Origin: Cryptomeria japonica
Taxonomy: Eukaryota; Streptophyta; Pinopsida; Cupressales; Cupressaceae
Direction of reading: 5' to 3'
Assembly (NCBI RefSeq): GCF_030272615.1
Contig: NC_081406.1
Location: 183,893,770-183,957,769, forward strand
Length of the DNA: 64,000 bases
The position numbers were made by a program, and so were the translations under genes. Positions 29,041 to 40,500 of this stretch are shown here, piece after piece. Each line of letters starts with the position of its first letter. The first letter of the stretch is position 1. A model generated the notes under the pieces. That model saw nothing but the letters and a program-made list of their open reading frames with translations. It ran no database searches and was not told the DNA's origin.

Positions 29041-32000
29041 ACGTCCCTTATTGCTAATCTTTTTTTTGTCCATTTTGAAGGATTTTAGTTGTAGGTTAGT
29101 GGAATAGTGTTTTTGACTATCTTTGAATGTGTCTACTTTGCCGTTTCAATATCTACGTGCAACAAAATTGATGTTTGTGTTTAAAATTCAAATTTTTCTG
29201 CTTTGTTTTTCTTGGAGGTTTCAGATCAATGCCTGCGTTTTACTTCAACGTCTTCACTTAGATAGTTTTCCTAACATTTCCTTTCTATTTTAATTGATTT
29301 TTATTAATCAAAAAGTACAAAAACATCAAATATAAGTGTAAAAATCACAAAAACATTTAAATAAGTGACTAATGTTTTTATTAATATTCTAGTTTTTAGC
29401 AGTAAGTTAGATTTTTTAGGCTAATTAGGTAATATTTTTGGGGCATTGATGCTTCAACATCTGCACAGATGTTCGACGTCTGCACTCTGGTTCGACGTCT
29501 CTACCGAGCCCATTTTGTCGCCGTAGTTCAAAATTTGAATTTTGAATTTTTTGCCACCTAACCGTTTTCTGCAACACTCTGTTTCGACATATGTGCGGAC
29601 GATTAACGTCTGGGCCCTGCTTCAACATCTTTGCAGGAATATAATTCCCTCTAACTTTCAAATTTTTGAATTTTGAAATTGATTTTCCTACACTCTTTTT
29701 TATTTGTTTTAGGATTAGGCCTCATTTCGATACCTACACATACATTCGATGTCTATGCTGAGTAGGTAGGGTTTTTAGTTATTAATAAAATTTTGAGTTT
29801 TACAGGTTCTTTTCGTGAGTCCAAGACCTTTTTACCAAACTACTAACTTTATTTTGCAGCACGTTGGTCAAAGACAAATCATTTTCCACTACTAGTAGTT
29901 TCTTACATTGCATTCTAGATTAGATAATCTATTTTTATAGGATTATAAAGAAGAAGTGTATACCATGTTTTTGTGCACTTGCATGTGTAGAGTGGTCCCA
30001 CGACTAACACACACTATCATCTCCCCCTGATCCTCATGATCGTGGGTGTGTTGGTAGTGGGCCAGCGTCCCTCGCGGAGATTCGTGACATGGTTTAACAA
30101 CCTCCTGTGGATTCTATAAGTTTAGTGGTTGTATCAAGCATTGATAGGTCAATCTTTTGGTATAATAGAAACCCTAGCTTATAACAAGTGGTATCAGAGC
30201 TTGGTCACAAGTTCAAATCACGCAGGCCGCGACGAGTGATGCTGGGAGGGGGATTTTTGGCAGTGGGCCAACGTCCCTCACAGAGATTCACGACATGGTT
30301 TAACAACCTCCTATGGATTATATAAGTCTAGTGGTTGTATCAGGCATTGACAGGTCGATCTTTTGGTGCAACAAAAACCCTAGCTTGTAACAGGGTGTAC
30401 AAGAAAAGTGTTAGTGATGCTCGATTTTTATTTTTATAGGTAGAGGGCCTGTCCCCCTGAGTAGCCCATAAGGCCAAGTGAGGGGAGAATGACCCAAGAG
30501 GTAATGGGCTCTTAGCCAAGTCACCTCTCAATTTCTATATAAAACATCTGAGATGAAAGTCCTCATGATGGGTGCTAGTTTCCTATCTAGGCCGACTTCC
30601 CTAGTACCTATGTTCTACAAGATGGAATCCTCCCAAGGGAGAGAGTATATATGGATGCTCGAAAGAGAGTCTTGCAATAAGAACCTTCTTTTAGTAAGCC
30701 AATTTCTACATTAGTGATGCAGGGGATTCAGATCATACCCCGAAGTTACTTGTCATGTACCCACTCAAGATGAGACAAGAATCCCTCGGTTAAAAGATCT
30801 TCAGATCTTCAGGGTAAGATAATCTAGTATTCTTGAGAAGTGAGTGTCATGGAGGGGAGCCAGTGCTACCAGAATCTCTATCTATCTACTTATTTGAGGT
30901 ATCTCTTTGTGAGAGAGGCCCATCTAATGGCTTCCATTTTTGAACCTAGGATGTATGCTTGATGTGTCTTCATTTGCATTTTGTCATTGAGCTAATCAAG
31001 GCCCCCAATCACTTTCACGCTTATCATAAAGCGTTACCCTTGGCCAATGTGTCTTCATTGTTTGATATTTCTTGCCAAGAGTAGAAGAGATTGAACATTT
31101 TCCAAAATTGACCAAAATTGACCAAATTCCATTTGAAATTTTCACTCAAAACTGTCAAGACTATCCTTCAACGTCCCTTCCCTATCAAAAACCGTGCTCT
31201 AGTGTCTTTGCCTTACTGTTTCAACGTCTCCGTCCCACTTTGACGTCTTCGCCCCAATTAAGTTTGCATTCATCTTCATTTTTCCATCATAAAACCAAGT
31301 CTCTTAAGCATCCAAAGAAGTCAATTTACCATAAAGTGAAGAAGAAGAAGCCCAACTATAAGCAACTCCTCAAGCATCAAAAGTTTTTATATATCAATTG
31401 AAAACTTTTTTTGAGACATAGGACCTTTTTTCACCGTTTCCACGATTACCTTCATGGTCACAACAATGAGTTTGATGAGGAGCCCTTGAGAATCCATACT
31501 TTCCGTCAAGGATTGAGTTTATCCCAAGGCATAAATAGGAGTGGTCATATTCCTTTGTCCAACTTTCCCTATCCTCAAATCACATATTGAGTCACTTGTC
31601 CATCTAAGGTAACCTTTCATCTCCTTATCTTCAATCAACCTTCTTTCTCTTCCACAATCATTGTCATATTTTCTAAGGAATTAGCATAATCAATCATCAA
31701 TCTTAATCAATTAAACCAATCAAATCATCCAATCAATTAATCAACCTCATCCTAAGGTTAATACCGTGTGAAAGTTTGATTTAGACCTTTATCTTTAAGC
31801 AGTCATCAATTGGCTTTTGTTCTTGGGAAATAATCTCCCCAATTACCTTTGCTTAATCATTTTTGGTTGATCAAAACCCTAATCATTTTGCCTTATTTTT
31901 CTTAGGAATGTAAGTCTATCCTAAGTATAAGAAAGCTTGATCAATTGTTCCTAATCCAAGGGTCTAAATTTTTCCTATCTTGGTTGTCACCTTTCTTTGT

Positions 32001-32190
32001 GGTCAACATCATTAGTCCTCATCTAAGTCCTAATATAAGTGCTAAGGTGTCATTTTAATCAAATAAATCTTGTCCTAACACATGGAACATCCAAATTAAT
32101 TTTAATTTAATCCAAATCAAATCAAATTAAATCTTTCTAAGTCCTTTAATCACCTTTTCTCATCAGTTTCATCTTCAAGATTACTCTTGT
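29041..32190 (+). other. Long 5' leader of element C
   Basis: 3.1 kb without significant frames. It contains scattered copies of TTCRACRTCTGYRC (29246, 29450-29505, 29581-29636, 29726-29760, 31165, 31218-31256), a tandem pair of LTR-like segments at 30055-30392, and a block at about 30435-31050 that matches the element B leader (AGAGGGCCTGTC; AATGACCCAAGAGGTA; GAGAAGTGAGTGTC with GGAGCCAGTG). Confidence 0.6.
30055..30392 (+). repeat. Tandem pair of LTR-end-like segments with an initiator-Met PBS
   Basis: Two 132-bp copies (30055-30186, 30261-30392), offset 206 bp, each ending CTTATAACA/CTTGTAACA. The first is followed by AG and TGGTATCAGAGC, the standard PBS complementary to initiator tRNA-Met. 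This looks like the 3' ends of a copia-type LTR duplicated in tandem. A tRNA-derived SINE is a less likely alternative. Confidence 0.5.
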
Positions 32191-34600
32191 ATGGTCTTGA
32201 CTCGCTCCCAAAAGGTGAAGATGGCAACCAAAGACAACAACAACATTCTTGAAACTAGTCACCTCTTTGATCAAGATCCCCAACAAGAGGTAACAAATTA
32301 TTGATCAACCTGAGCTTTCTTCACGTGTCCAATCCTTCATAGAAGATCCTTACAATCAAGGCTTGATAGAAATATTTTCAAACATGATCCCAATGGGCTT
32401 GTAGCTCAACTCATCACCTAAGGGGTATGCTTACCCTCTCATTTTGATAGATATATCCTTGACATACTTCCAGAAGGTGACTTCATTAACAATTCCCTTC
32501 TTGATCCCCTTCTTCATCCGCTACCTACGACATCTACACCTGTGACCACCTTGCTTCCAATTTCTATCTCCCCAAACATTTCTAATCCTTTGAGGTCATT
32601 TGTACCTCTTCATAATGTGACCAATTACATCAACACAAGCTTGCCTCCCACTAGTACCATTCATTGGCCGCATCCTCAAATCACCTCACAACCTCTCGAC
32701 TTAGCTTACCAATATATTGGTGGTGGTAGTGGTATCCCACTTGTGTCAAATCAAGTTCTAGGGTCTAATAGGGGTCATTATGTCTCTAATGTCCTCAATC
32801 AATACCTTGATCTTTTGAAAGAAATTTAGGACATGAAGGACCTTATCAAAAATTTCAAGGATGGAGCAAATAAAAGGCCTTACACTTTTGAAGAATTATG
32901 TCCTTGTCCTTATGACCCCTCAATTTCAGTCGCACCCTTTCCCCCTAGTTTTGAAATGCCCAAGATTGAAAAGTATAAAGGTAAGGGTGATTCTAGAGAC
33001 CATGTCCGAGAAATTTTCATCCTTTGTCAAGAGGTCTCCTATAGTGATGTCTACCTTAGAAGACTTTTTCTTGAAAGTTTTACTGGGGATGCCCTCACTT
33101 GGTTTCCCACCTTACCTCATGAGGCTCCACCAAGTCTTTCCTAGACCTAGCAAAAAGGTTTGTGTCCCATTATGATTACAATATTGAGAACAATGTTTCC
33201 ATGACGGACTTATGCAATACAAAGAAAAGGCCCAAAGAAACCTTCACCAACTTCCTCCAAAGGTGGCAGTATCTTATCAAGAAGTTCCCGTGGGATATAC
33301 CAGAATCAAATAAAGTTGAGTTGTTCCAACATAATATGGTATCTGAACTATCTAAACCTTTGACTTGTCAATACTTGGACACCTTCAAACAAATCACCAA
33401 GAAAGGATTAGCCTTAGAATGTGTCATCCTAGAGGAAGGAACATTAAAACACTATTAGAAATCCAATCAAGGTTCCTCCTATAATGACAAGCCCGGATAT
33501 TGGTCTTAAAACAAAAATGTTGTCACTGATGGAGTCACCAACGCCAAGCATGTTTAGACTGTGACTTTCCCATCCAAACCCACTACCACCAATACTCTAT
33601 TCAACACCCAATCCAACCCTCACAACCGATCTCAATCTCACAACAAAGTCTCCATCCAAGGTTGACCTCCTCGCTCCAATAATAAGTCCTAGCATGAGTA
33701 CACTCCACTTGTCAAACCCATTGAGGTCATTTTCCAAAATCTTGTTAAGGAAGGCGTAGTTGCCTTTATGATAACATCCCCTTTTGATCCAAAGCAACCC
33801 AATCCTCGATGGTATAATGAGAACGAGTATTGTGACTACCATTATGTCAATAATCATGATACACGCAAGTGTTTGAAATTAAAGAATTACATCTAAGACC
33901 TAATTGACAAGGGTGATATTGAAGTTGCAACCGCAAGGCCTGGTAATTCGAATGACAAACTCAAAATGTACTAGGACCCTTTTCCTAAGCATGGTAATGA
34001 CAAAGCCTCATCATCTTATGCAGTGCATTATGACTATACCAATTATGTCCCTGGCTTTGACTCCTTGGTTGGCCGCATAGAACCTGCCAATACCCATGTT
34101 AACACCATTACAATCCAAGGAGCTGATCCACATCCCACTTCTCATAGACCTAGGGTTACCATCCAAGGTGCCTTTCCTCCACAATCATCCAACTGATCCT
34201 CTCAAAAAAAAATAATCATTCAAGGTGCCTCACCTTCCACTTCATATTCCCAAAATGACTGCAATGTTACCACCCAAAGAGGGAGAGTGACCATTCAAGG
34301 AGTTCCTCCTCCTCCTCCTCCTCCTCCACCTCCATGTACTCCACCCATCACTACAATATCCTTGATCATCTTGATAAGATGCCTGCACAGATATTTATCA
34401 TAGAACTCCTCAAGAATTCACCTGTCCATAAATAGATCCTCAAACAAGCCCTTCTAGAATCCTGTGTCCCAGATAATATCAATGCAACTCAATTCCAAAC
34501 CCTCATCAACAATCTTGCTGCACAACATCACCTTGTCTTCACATCCAAGGATGTCCCATTTGATGATCCATCCCACAACGAACTGCTTCATATTGAGGCT
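32191..34600 (+). pseudogene. gag: Element C gag, decayed
   Basis: Starts ATG at 32191 (MVLTRSQKVKMATKD), then several frames. 32833-33144: PYTFEELCPCPYDPSISVAP, matching the element B phrase around residues 120-140. 33162-33458: gag domain (NTKKRPKETFTNFLQRWQYL). Around 33790-33900: finger remnant YCDYHYVNNHDTRKCLKLK-like, split by a stop. A CTC microsatellite lies at about 34303-34333. Many stops and frameshifts; not translatable as a whole. Confidence 0.8.
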
Positions 34601-37567
34601 ATTATATAGAAGCATAAAATAAAGAGGGTCCTTATAGATGGTGGATCTGGCTTAAATCTTTGTACATACAAGTTGATTAAACAACTAGGAACCTATGAAG
34701 ATCTGGTTGACACATCTAGAATGATTACAATCAAAGCCTATGATGATGCAGAAAGAGTTTCAAAAGGCACCATAACTTTGTCTCTCCAGGTGGGCTTTGT
34801 AATAGTGGATACAACCTGTTAGGTCTTGGATCTTGATCTCCGATATAATATTCTCCTTGGTCATCCATGGATTCACTCCATTCAAGCCGTCCCATCCACA
34901 TATCACCAATTCCTTAAATTCCCCTTCAATGATGGAGAAATCACCATCCCCACCGACCCACAACCCTTCCAATATTGCAAACTTCTTGAAGGGAAGAACC
35001 CGTACCATTGTCCACTCAAATCACCTGTTCCACCTCCACCATCCGATCCCTCCAATGTCGCATCAACTTCATCCCAACCTGAGATCAAGGTCAAGATCAT
35101 TGATAATGGCCGTGGAGCACATACCCTTCAAAACACTCTCTATGTGGGTCAACTCCCACCCTCTCTTAAGTCATATGGAAAGATGAAGGAAATAAAAAAC
35201 CAAAAGAAACCCACTATCAAGTGTAAGAAAACTACTTTTCAGCAATATGGCCCCACTTGATGAAGAGATCCTAGAAACTGATGTCACCTCTTGGTTATAC
35301 TGAGAATAAGATGAAGCACTAAAAAACATCCCCAAATAGATGTATCCTAAGGCATCTTCCATAGTAGACGAGATGGGTTACAAAGACATGGTCTTGGACC
35401 CCAAGAACAAGTCAGAAAAACATCCATCTCTCCCATCTCTTACAAGCATAATAGGGGCCTGAGTTACTCCCCTGTACCTAAGATCATTGTCACTAGTGCC
35501 TTGGGAGACCCTTCTACAGAAGTAAAAGATTATAACAAAGAGGAATTCCATGAAGTGTCCTTCGATTTCCTTGGTGACATATTTGATGATACCTACATAA
35601 ACAATATCACCCCCGTCACTCCTTCTCCTCTTGCTCCATTTGAGCTTGAATTGGTCCACCCTCAAATTATTGATTGGAATCAATGAAGACCACTCGTTCT
35701 TGACATTTGTGCTGATGATAATGCCCTCTTGGCATTACTTACTATGCAAGATCTTAGAGACCATACGTTTGTAAATGGGATTCAACTTAATCGGGAAGCC
35801 TACTTTGGTATTCAAGTCAATTCCCTTAGTTTGAAAAATGAAAATAACAAGAAAAATCAGAGTCCCTTGGTGAAAACCTCCCTGAGGCACCTTGGGACTC
35901 ATAAAAAGTAAAAATAAAGGACACATCTCCTAGTGAAAACCTTGACCAGGCGCTAGAAGATGGGGGTCTTGACTTGCCTACCATGGTTCCCCCGCATCAG
36001 GAGAAATCACCCTTGCTCATTGAGGAGACTGGAACCATCAACATGGGAACAAATGACAATCCTAAGAACACGCTTATTTCTAAGTCCGTTATGGACCAAG
36101 AAAAATAAAATATTCGTGAGCTTCCTACAAGAGACACAAATCAACTTTTCCTGGTCCTATGCTGATATGCTAGGTCTTGATCTGAAACTATTAGTACACA
36201 ACCTTGTAGTTCAACCAGATGCCACACTTGTCAAGTGAAAGATACACAAAATACATATGTAGGTTTCTCTCCTAGTCAAGGCAAAACTTAAAAAGATTCT
36301 TTATGTTGTATTCGTCAAGCCTATAGACTATCCTAAGTGGGTTTCAAATATTGTACCCGTTTGCAAAGCCTTTGGGGGCATAAGAATTTGTGTAGACTTT
36401 AGGGACCTTAATAAAGCATGCTTGAAAGATGAATTTCTCTTGCCAAATATAGACATGATTGTATACCTCACAATAGGACATGATATGCTCTCCCTGATGG
36501 ATGGTTTCTCCGAATATAACCAAATTAGGATCGTAGAAGAAGATCAACATAAGATGACATTCACAACTCCTTAGGGTGCCTTTTTCTATCAAGTTATGCC
36601 TGTTGGTCTCAAGAATGTAGGAGAAACCTATTGAAGAGAAATGACCGCTATCTTCCATGATATTTTGCATAATATAATGGAAGATTATGTGGATGATCTC
36701 CTAGGCAAGTCTAAAACAAGAGAAAAGCATATACCTGTCCTAAGGAAGATCTTTGAGAGACTCAAGAAATATAAGCTGCACCTCAATCCTAAGAAATGTG
36801 TCTTTGGGTTTACATCAAGAAAGCTCCTAAGGTTTATAGTCTCTCACAAAGGAATAGAATTAGATCCAACTAAGGTTAAAGCTATCATGGAAATGCCTCC
36901 TCCTAGGACACTCAAATAGCTTCACAGTTTACAATGCAAACTTTAGTCTATCTGTCGATTCATTGTGCAACTCACATATAAGTGTCACCCATTTTCACAT
37001 CTCCTGTGCAAACACACCAAGTTCAAGTGGGATTCCATATGTCAGAAGGCCTTTGACAAATTGAAAGAATATCTGGCCTCCCCTCTAGTTTTGATGCCAC
37101 CTATTCCAAAAAACCTCTTCTTTTGTACATATCATCAACTACAGTGGCATTGGGGGCATTACTAGGACAAACATATGACAAAGGAAAGGAACATGCAATT
37201 TACTACATTAGTCACACTCTTGTAGGGTATGAACTCAATTATACTCCTATAGATAGAGCTTGCCTTGCAGTCATTTTCAGCACACATAAACTGCATCACT
37301 ATATGCTCAACAACAAGACTAAATTGATAGTGAAGATTGATTCTCTCAAGTACTTGTTGTCTAAAGATGCTCTCATAGGCCATACAAAAAAATGGGCCAT
37401 TCTCTTGAGAGAAATTGACATTAGGTACGTGGACCAAAAAGAAATCAAAGGATAGGTCATAGGTAACCAATTCACTGATGCTCCTCTTCAAGGTGACCAC
37501 CCACTCATAACAGAGTTTCCTGATGATGCCATTATCACTGTTGCCACATCCATAAAATGATAGTTAT
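34600..37567 (+). pseudogene. pol: Element C protease, RT and Ty3-type RNase H, decayed
   Basis: Protease: VLIDGGSGLNLC near 34628, YNILLGHPWIHSIQAVPST near 34843. The G-patch region is barely recognisable. The acidic spacer keeps LVHPQIIDWNQ (LVHPQLIDWDQ in element B). RT is in broken frames from about 36100: DFRDLNKAC, MDGFSEYNQ (a Gly next to the catalytic Asp changed to Glu) and DYVDDLL near 36680. Ty3 RNase H to about 37460 (ISHTLVGYELNYTPIDRACL). The frame ends at a transposon inserted in the next RNase H domain, just before the codons for YFDGS. Confidence 0.85.
37564..37567. repeat. Target-site duplication TTAT (left)
   Basis: TTAT before the transposon terminus GGGTAAAAG, repeated at 42889-42892. 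Deleting 37568-42892 restores the pol reading ...TTATACTTTGATGGT, equivalent to LYFDG, proving the insertion. A 3-bp TTA duplication is equally compatible. Confidence 0.85.
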
Positions 37568-40500
37568 GGGTAAAAGTACAAACTTGTGTCACACTTTTAT
37601 AAAGGAAAAAGGTTAACACAACAATAACTGTTCAATTTCGATGCCATAAAATTGGCATTTGTGTTTTGAATTTGAAGATGATGTAAAGTGATGAAATGTA
37701 TAAAATTTGATGAAGTTTAAGTCTATTGTTTTTAATTTTTTTTTGTCAAGAATTGATATGTTTTTTTAACTTTTAAAGTCAATTTTTTTACTGCTGAAAA
37801 ATGCTGAAAATCAGGGGGTTTAGTTCCCACCAAAAAACAAAATATAAATCAACTTACTTTTTTCTAATTTTGATATCCTTAATAGATGACATACATATAT
37901 AGTGCATAAAAATAATAATTTTTTTTAATGTATATTTTCTTCATTATAACATTTTAAAGTTGAATATACCTGAATTTGACATTTTTTTTTCTCCCACCAC
38001 ATTTTGTCTATTAAATTAATGATAATAAAAAAAAAGCCCTTTTGGAGAAGACTCTCTCCTCTAGTGAACCATATTTTTATTAAACTTTTTTGAGGTGATT
38101 CAATATTTTTGTTTTGTTTTTCAAACCAACCTCCTACCGAATATTAAAATACCTACTTGTAGTATTTTTGAAATAATATATATTAAATCTAATCAAAACA
38201 CCATAAAAATTATATGAGTATATTCTTTACTTCAATCTCTACAAAAGGGTATTTTTTTCTTTTTTAATAAATTGAATTTACATATTGAATTTTGTTGCAA
38301 AAGTTAGATGTTTCAGAAATTTGTCAAATTTGGAGATGTGGTTGCCACTTAGGATGCCACTTAGGACGTTTCGGCAGGAACACTTCCAACCAGAACCCTT
38401 CCGACCAGATCATTAGATGTTGGTGCGATTGGTTGTTTGAGTGACCATGCCTCTTCAACCCTATACAAATAATGATTTTTTTTTGTTTTAAAATATGAAA
38501 ATAAATGTGTGAAATAATATAATTAATTTTTGAATTAAATCAATTATTTTTGGAAATAAAAGCGACATTTTTGATATAAAGTGACGAAGATTTCCAATTT
38601 TTTTAAAGATTTTGGTAGAAGGCTTCAAAATTTTTCTAGTATGTTATATTAAATTATTATTTTTTCAATTAAATAAATATATAATATTAGAAGGCTTAAT
38701 TTTTTTTTAAGTATGTTATATTAAACTAAATATTATTTAAATTTTATGAAAACTTATTTTTAAGATTTTTGTAATTATTTGTAGTTTTTGTACTTTTTTT
38801 AATAATTGAAATTAAGGGGTTGTTTAGGTCTAAATAACTCCTAGGATGTACTAGGGGGTATGTTGTACCTACTATGAATTTAAAAGGAGTCACACATGTG
38901 TGGCCCCTTAGTACCCCTTGTGACCTCTTAGGATGCTATATGATCCCATAGGGTCATATGGTATCCTAAGGGGTATATTGTACCTACTAGGACTTTAAAA
39001 GGGTCATATGGGGTGCTAAGGGGTAATAGATGTGTTTGAACACATGTGTGGCCCCTTAGGACCCCATATGACCCCTTAAGACACTATATGATCCTATGGG
39101 GTCATATGGTGTCGTTAGGGGTCATGTGTGGCCCATCAGGACCCCATATGACCCCTAACGACACCATATGAACCCTTAGGACACCATATGAACCCTTAGG
39201 ACACCATATGACCCCTTATGACACTATATGATCCTATGGGGTCAAATGGGGTTAGTAGGGGTCATTAGGAGTCATAAGGGGTCTGAAGGGGTCATTAGAG
39301 GTCATAAGGGGTCATTACAGTCCTAAGGGGTCTTATGGTGTTGTATGGGGTCTTATGTTATACATTCTAAGATGTTAAAAGGGGTCAAAAGATGTCCTAG
39401 GATGTATTAAGGGGTCATCCATGTCTTGATAGCTCCTAGGATGTACTTGGGGGTATGTTGTACCAACTATGACTTTAAAAGGGGTCATATAGGGTCCCAA
39501 GGGGTCACACATGTGTGGCCCCTTTGGACCCCACACATGACCCCTTAGAACACCATATGACCCTATGGTTTCCTAAGGGGTCATATGGGGTACTAAGGGG
39601 TCACACATGTGTTAGAACATTGTGGCCCCTTAGAACCCCATATGACCCTTTAGGAAACTATATGACCCTATGGTGTCTTAAGGGGTCATATGGGGTCCTA
39701 AGGGGTATGCTATACCTACTAGGACTTTAAAAGGGGTCATATGGGGTCCTAAGGGGTCATACATGTGTTATAACACATGTATGGTTCCTTAGGACCCCAT
39801 ATGACACCATAGAACATCATATGACCCTATGGTGTCCTAAGGGGTCATATGGGGTCCTAAGGGGTCATATGGTGTCCATATGACCCTATGTTTTACCTAC
39901 AAGGACTTTAAAAGGGGTCATATGGGGTCACACATATGTTAGAACACATGTGTGGCCCCTTAGGACCTCATATGACCCCTTAGGACCTCATATGGGATCA
40001 TATGGTGTCATAAGGGGCACGTTATACCTACTAGGACTTTAAAAGGGGTCACACCTGTTCTAACACATTTGACCCCATATGACCCCGTACGACACTATAT
40101 GACCCTATGGGGTCATATGGTATCCTAAGAGGTATGTTGTACCTACTAGTACTTTAAAAGGGGTCATATGGGGTCCTAAGGGGTCACACAAGTGTGGCCC
40201 CTTAGGACCCCATATGACCCCTTAGGATACTATATGACCCTGTGGGGTCATATGGTTTCCTAAGAGGTATGTTGTACCTACTAAGACTTTAAAAGGGGTC
40301 ATATGGGGTCCTAAGGGGTCACACATGTGTTAGAATACATGTTTGGCCCCTTAAGACCCCATATGACCCCTTAGGACACCATATGACCCTATGGTGTCCT
40401 AAGGGGTCACACATGTGTCAGAACACTAAATGATCATATGGGGTCCTAAGGGGTGACACATATGTTCTAACACATGTGTGACCCCTTAGAATCCCAAATG

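Noticed and set aside
30189-30240. tRNA or SINE promoter (TGGTATCAGAGC with GTTCAAATC)
   Set aside because: TGGTATCAGAGC follows an LTR-like end (AACA) and is the standard initiator-Met PBS; no cloverleaf could be drawn.
39515-39730. 71-codon frame in the tandem array
   Set aside because: Translation of satellite phrases; no start context and no conservation of the frame between units.
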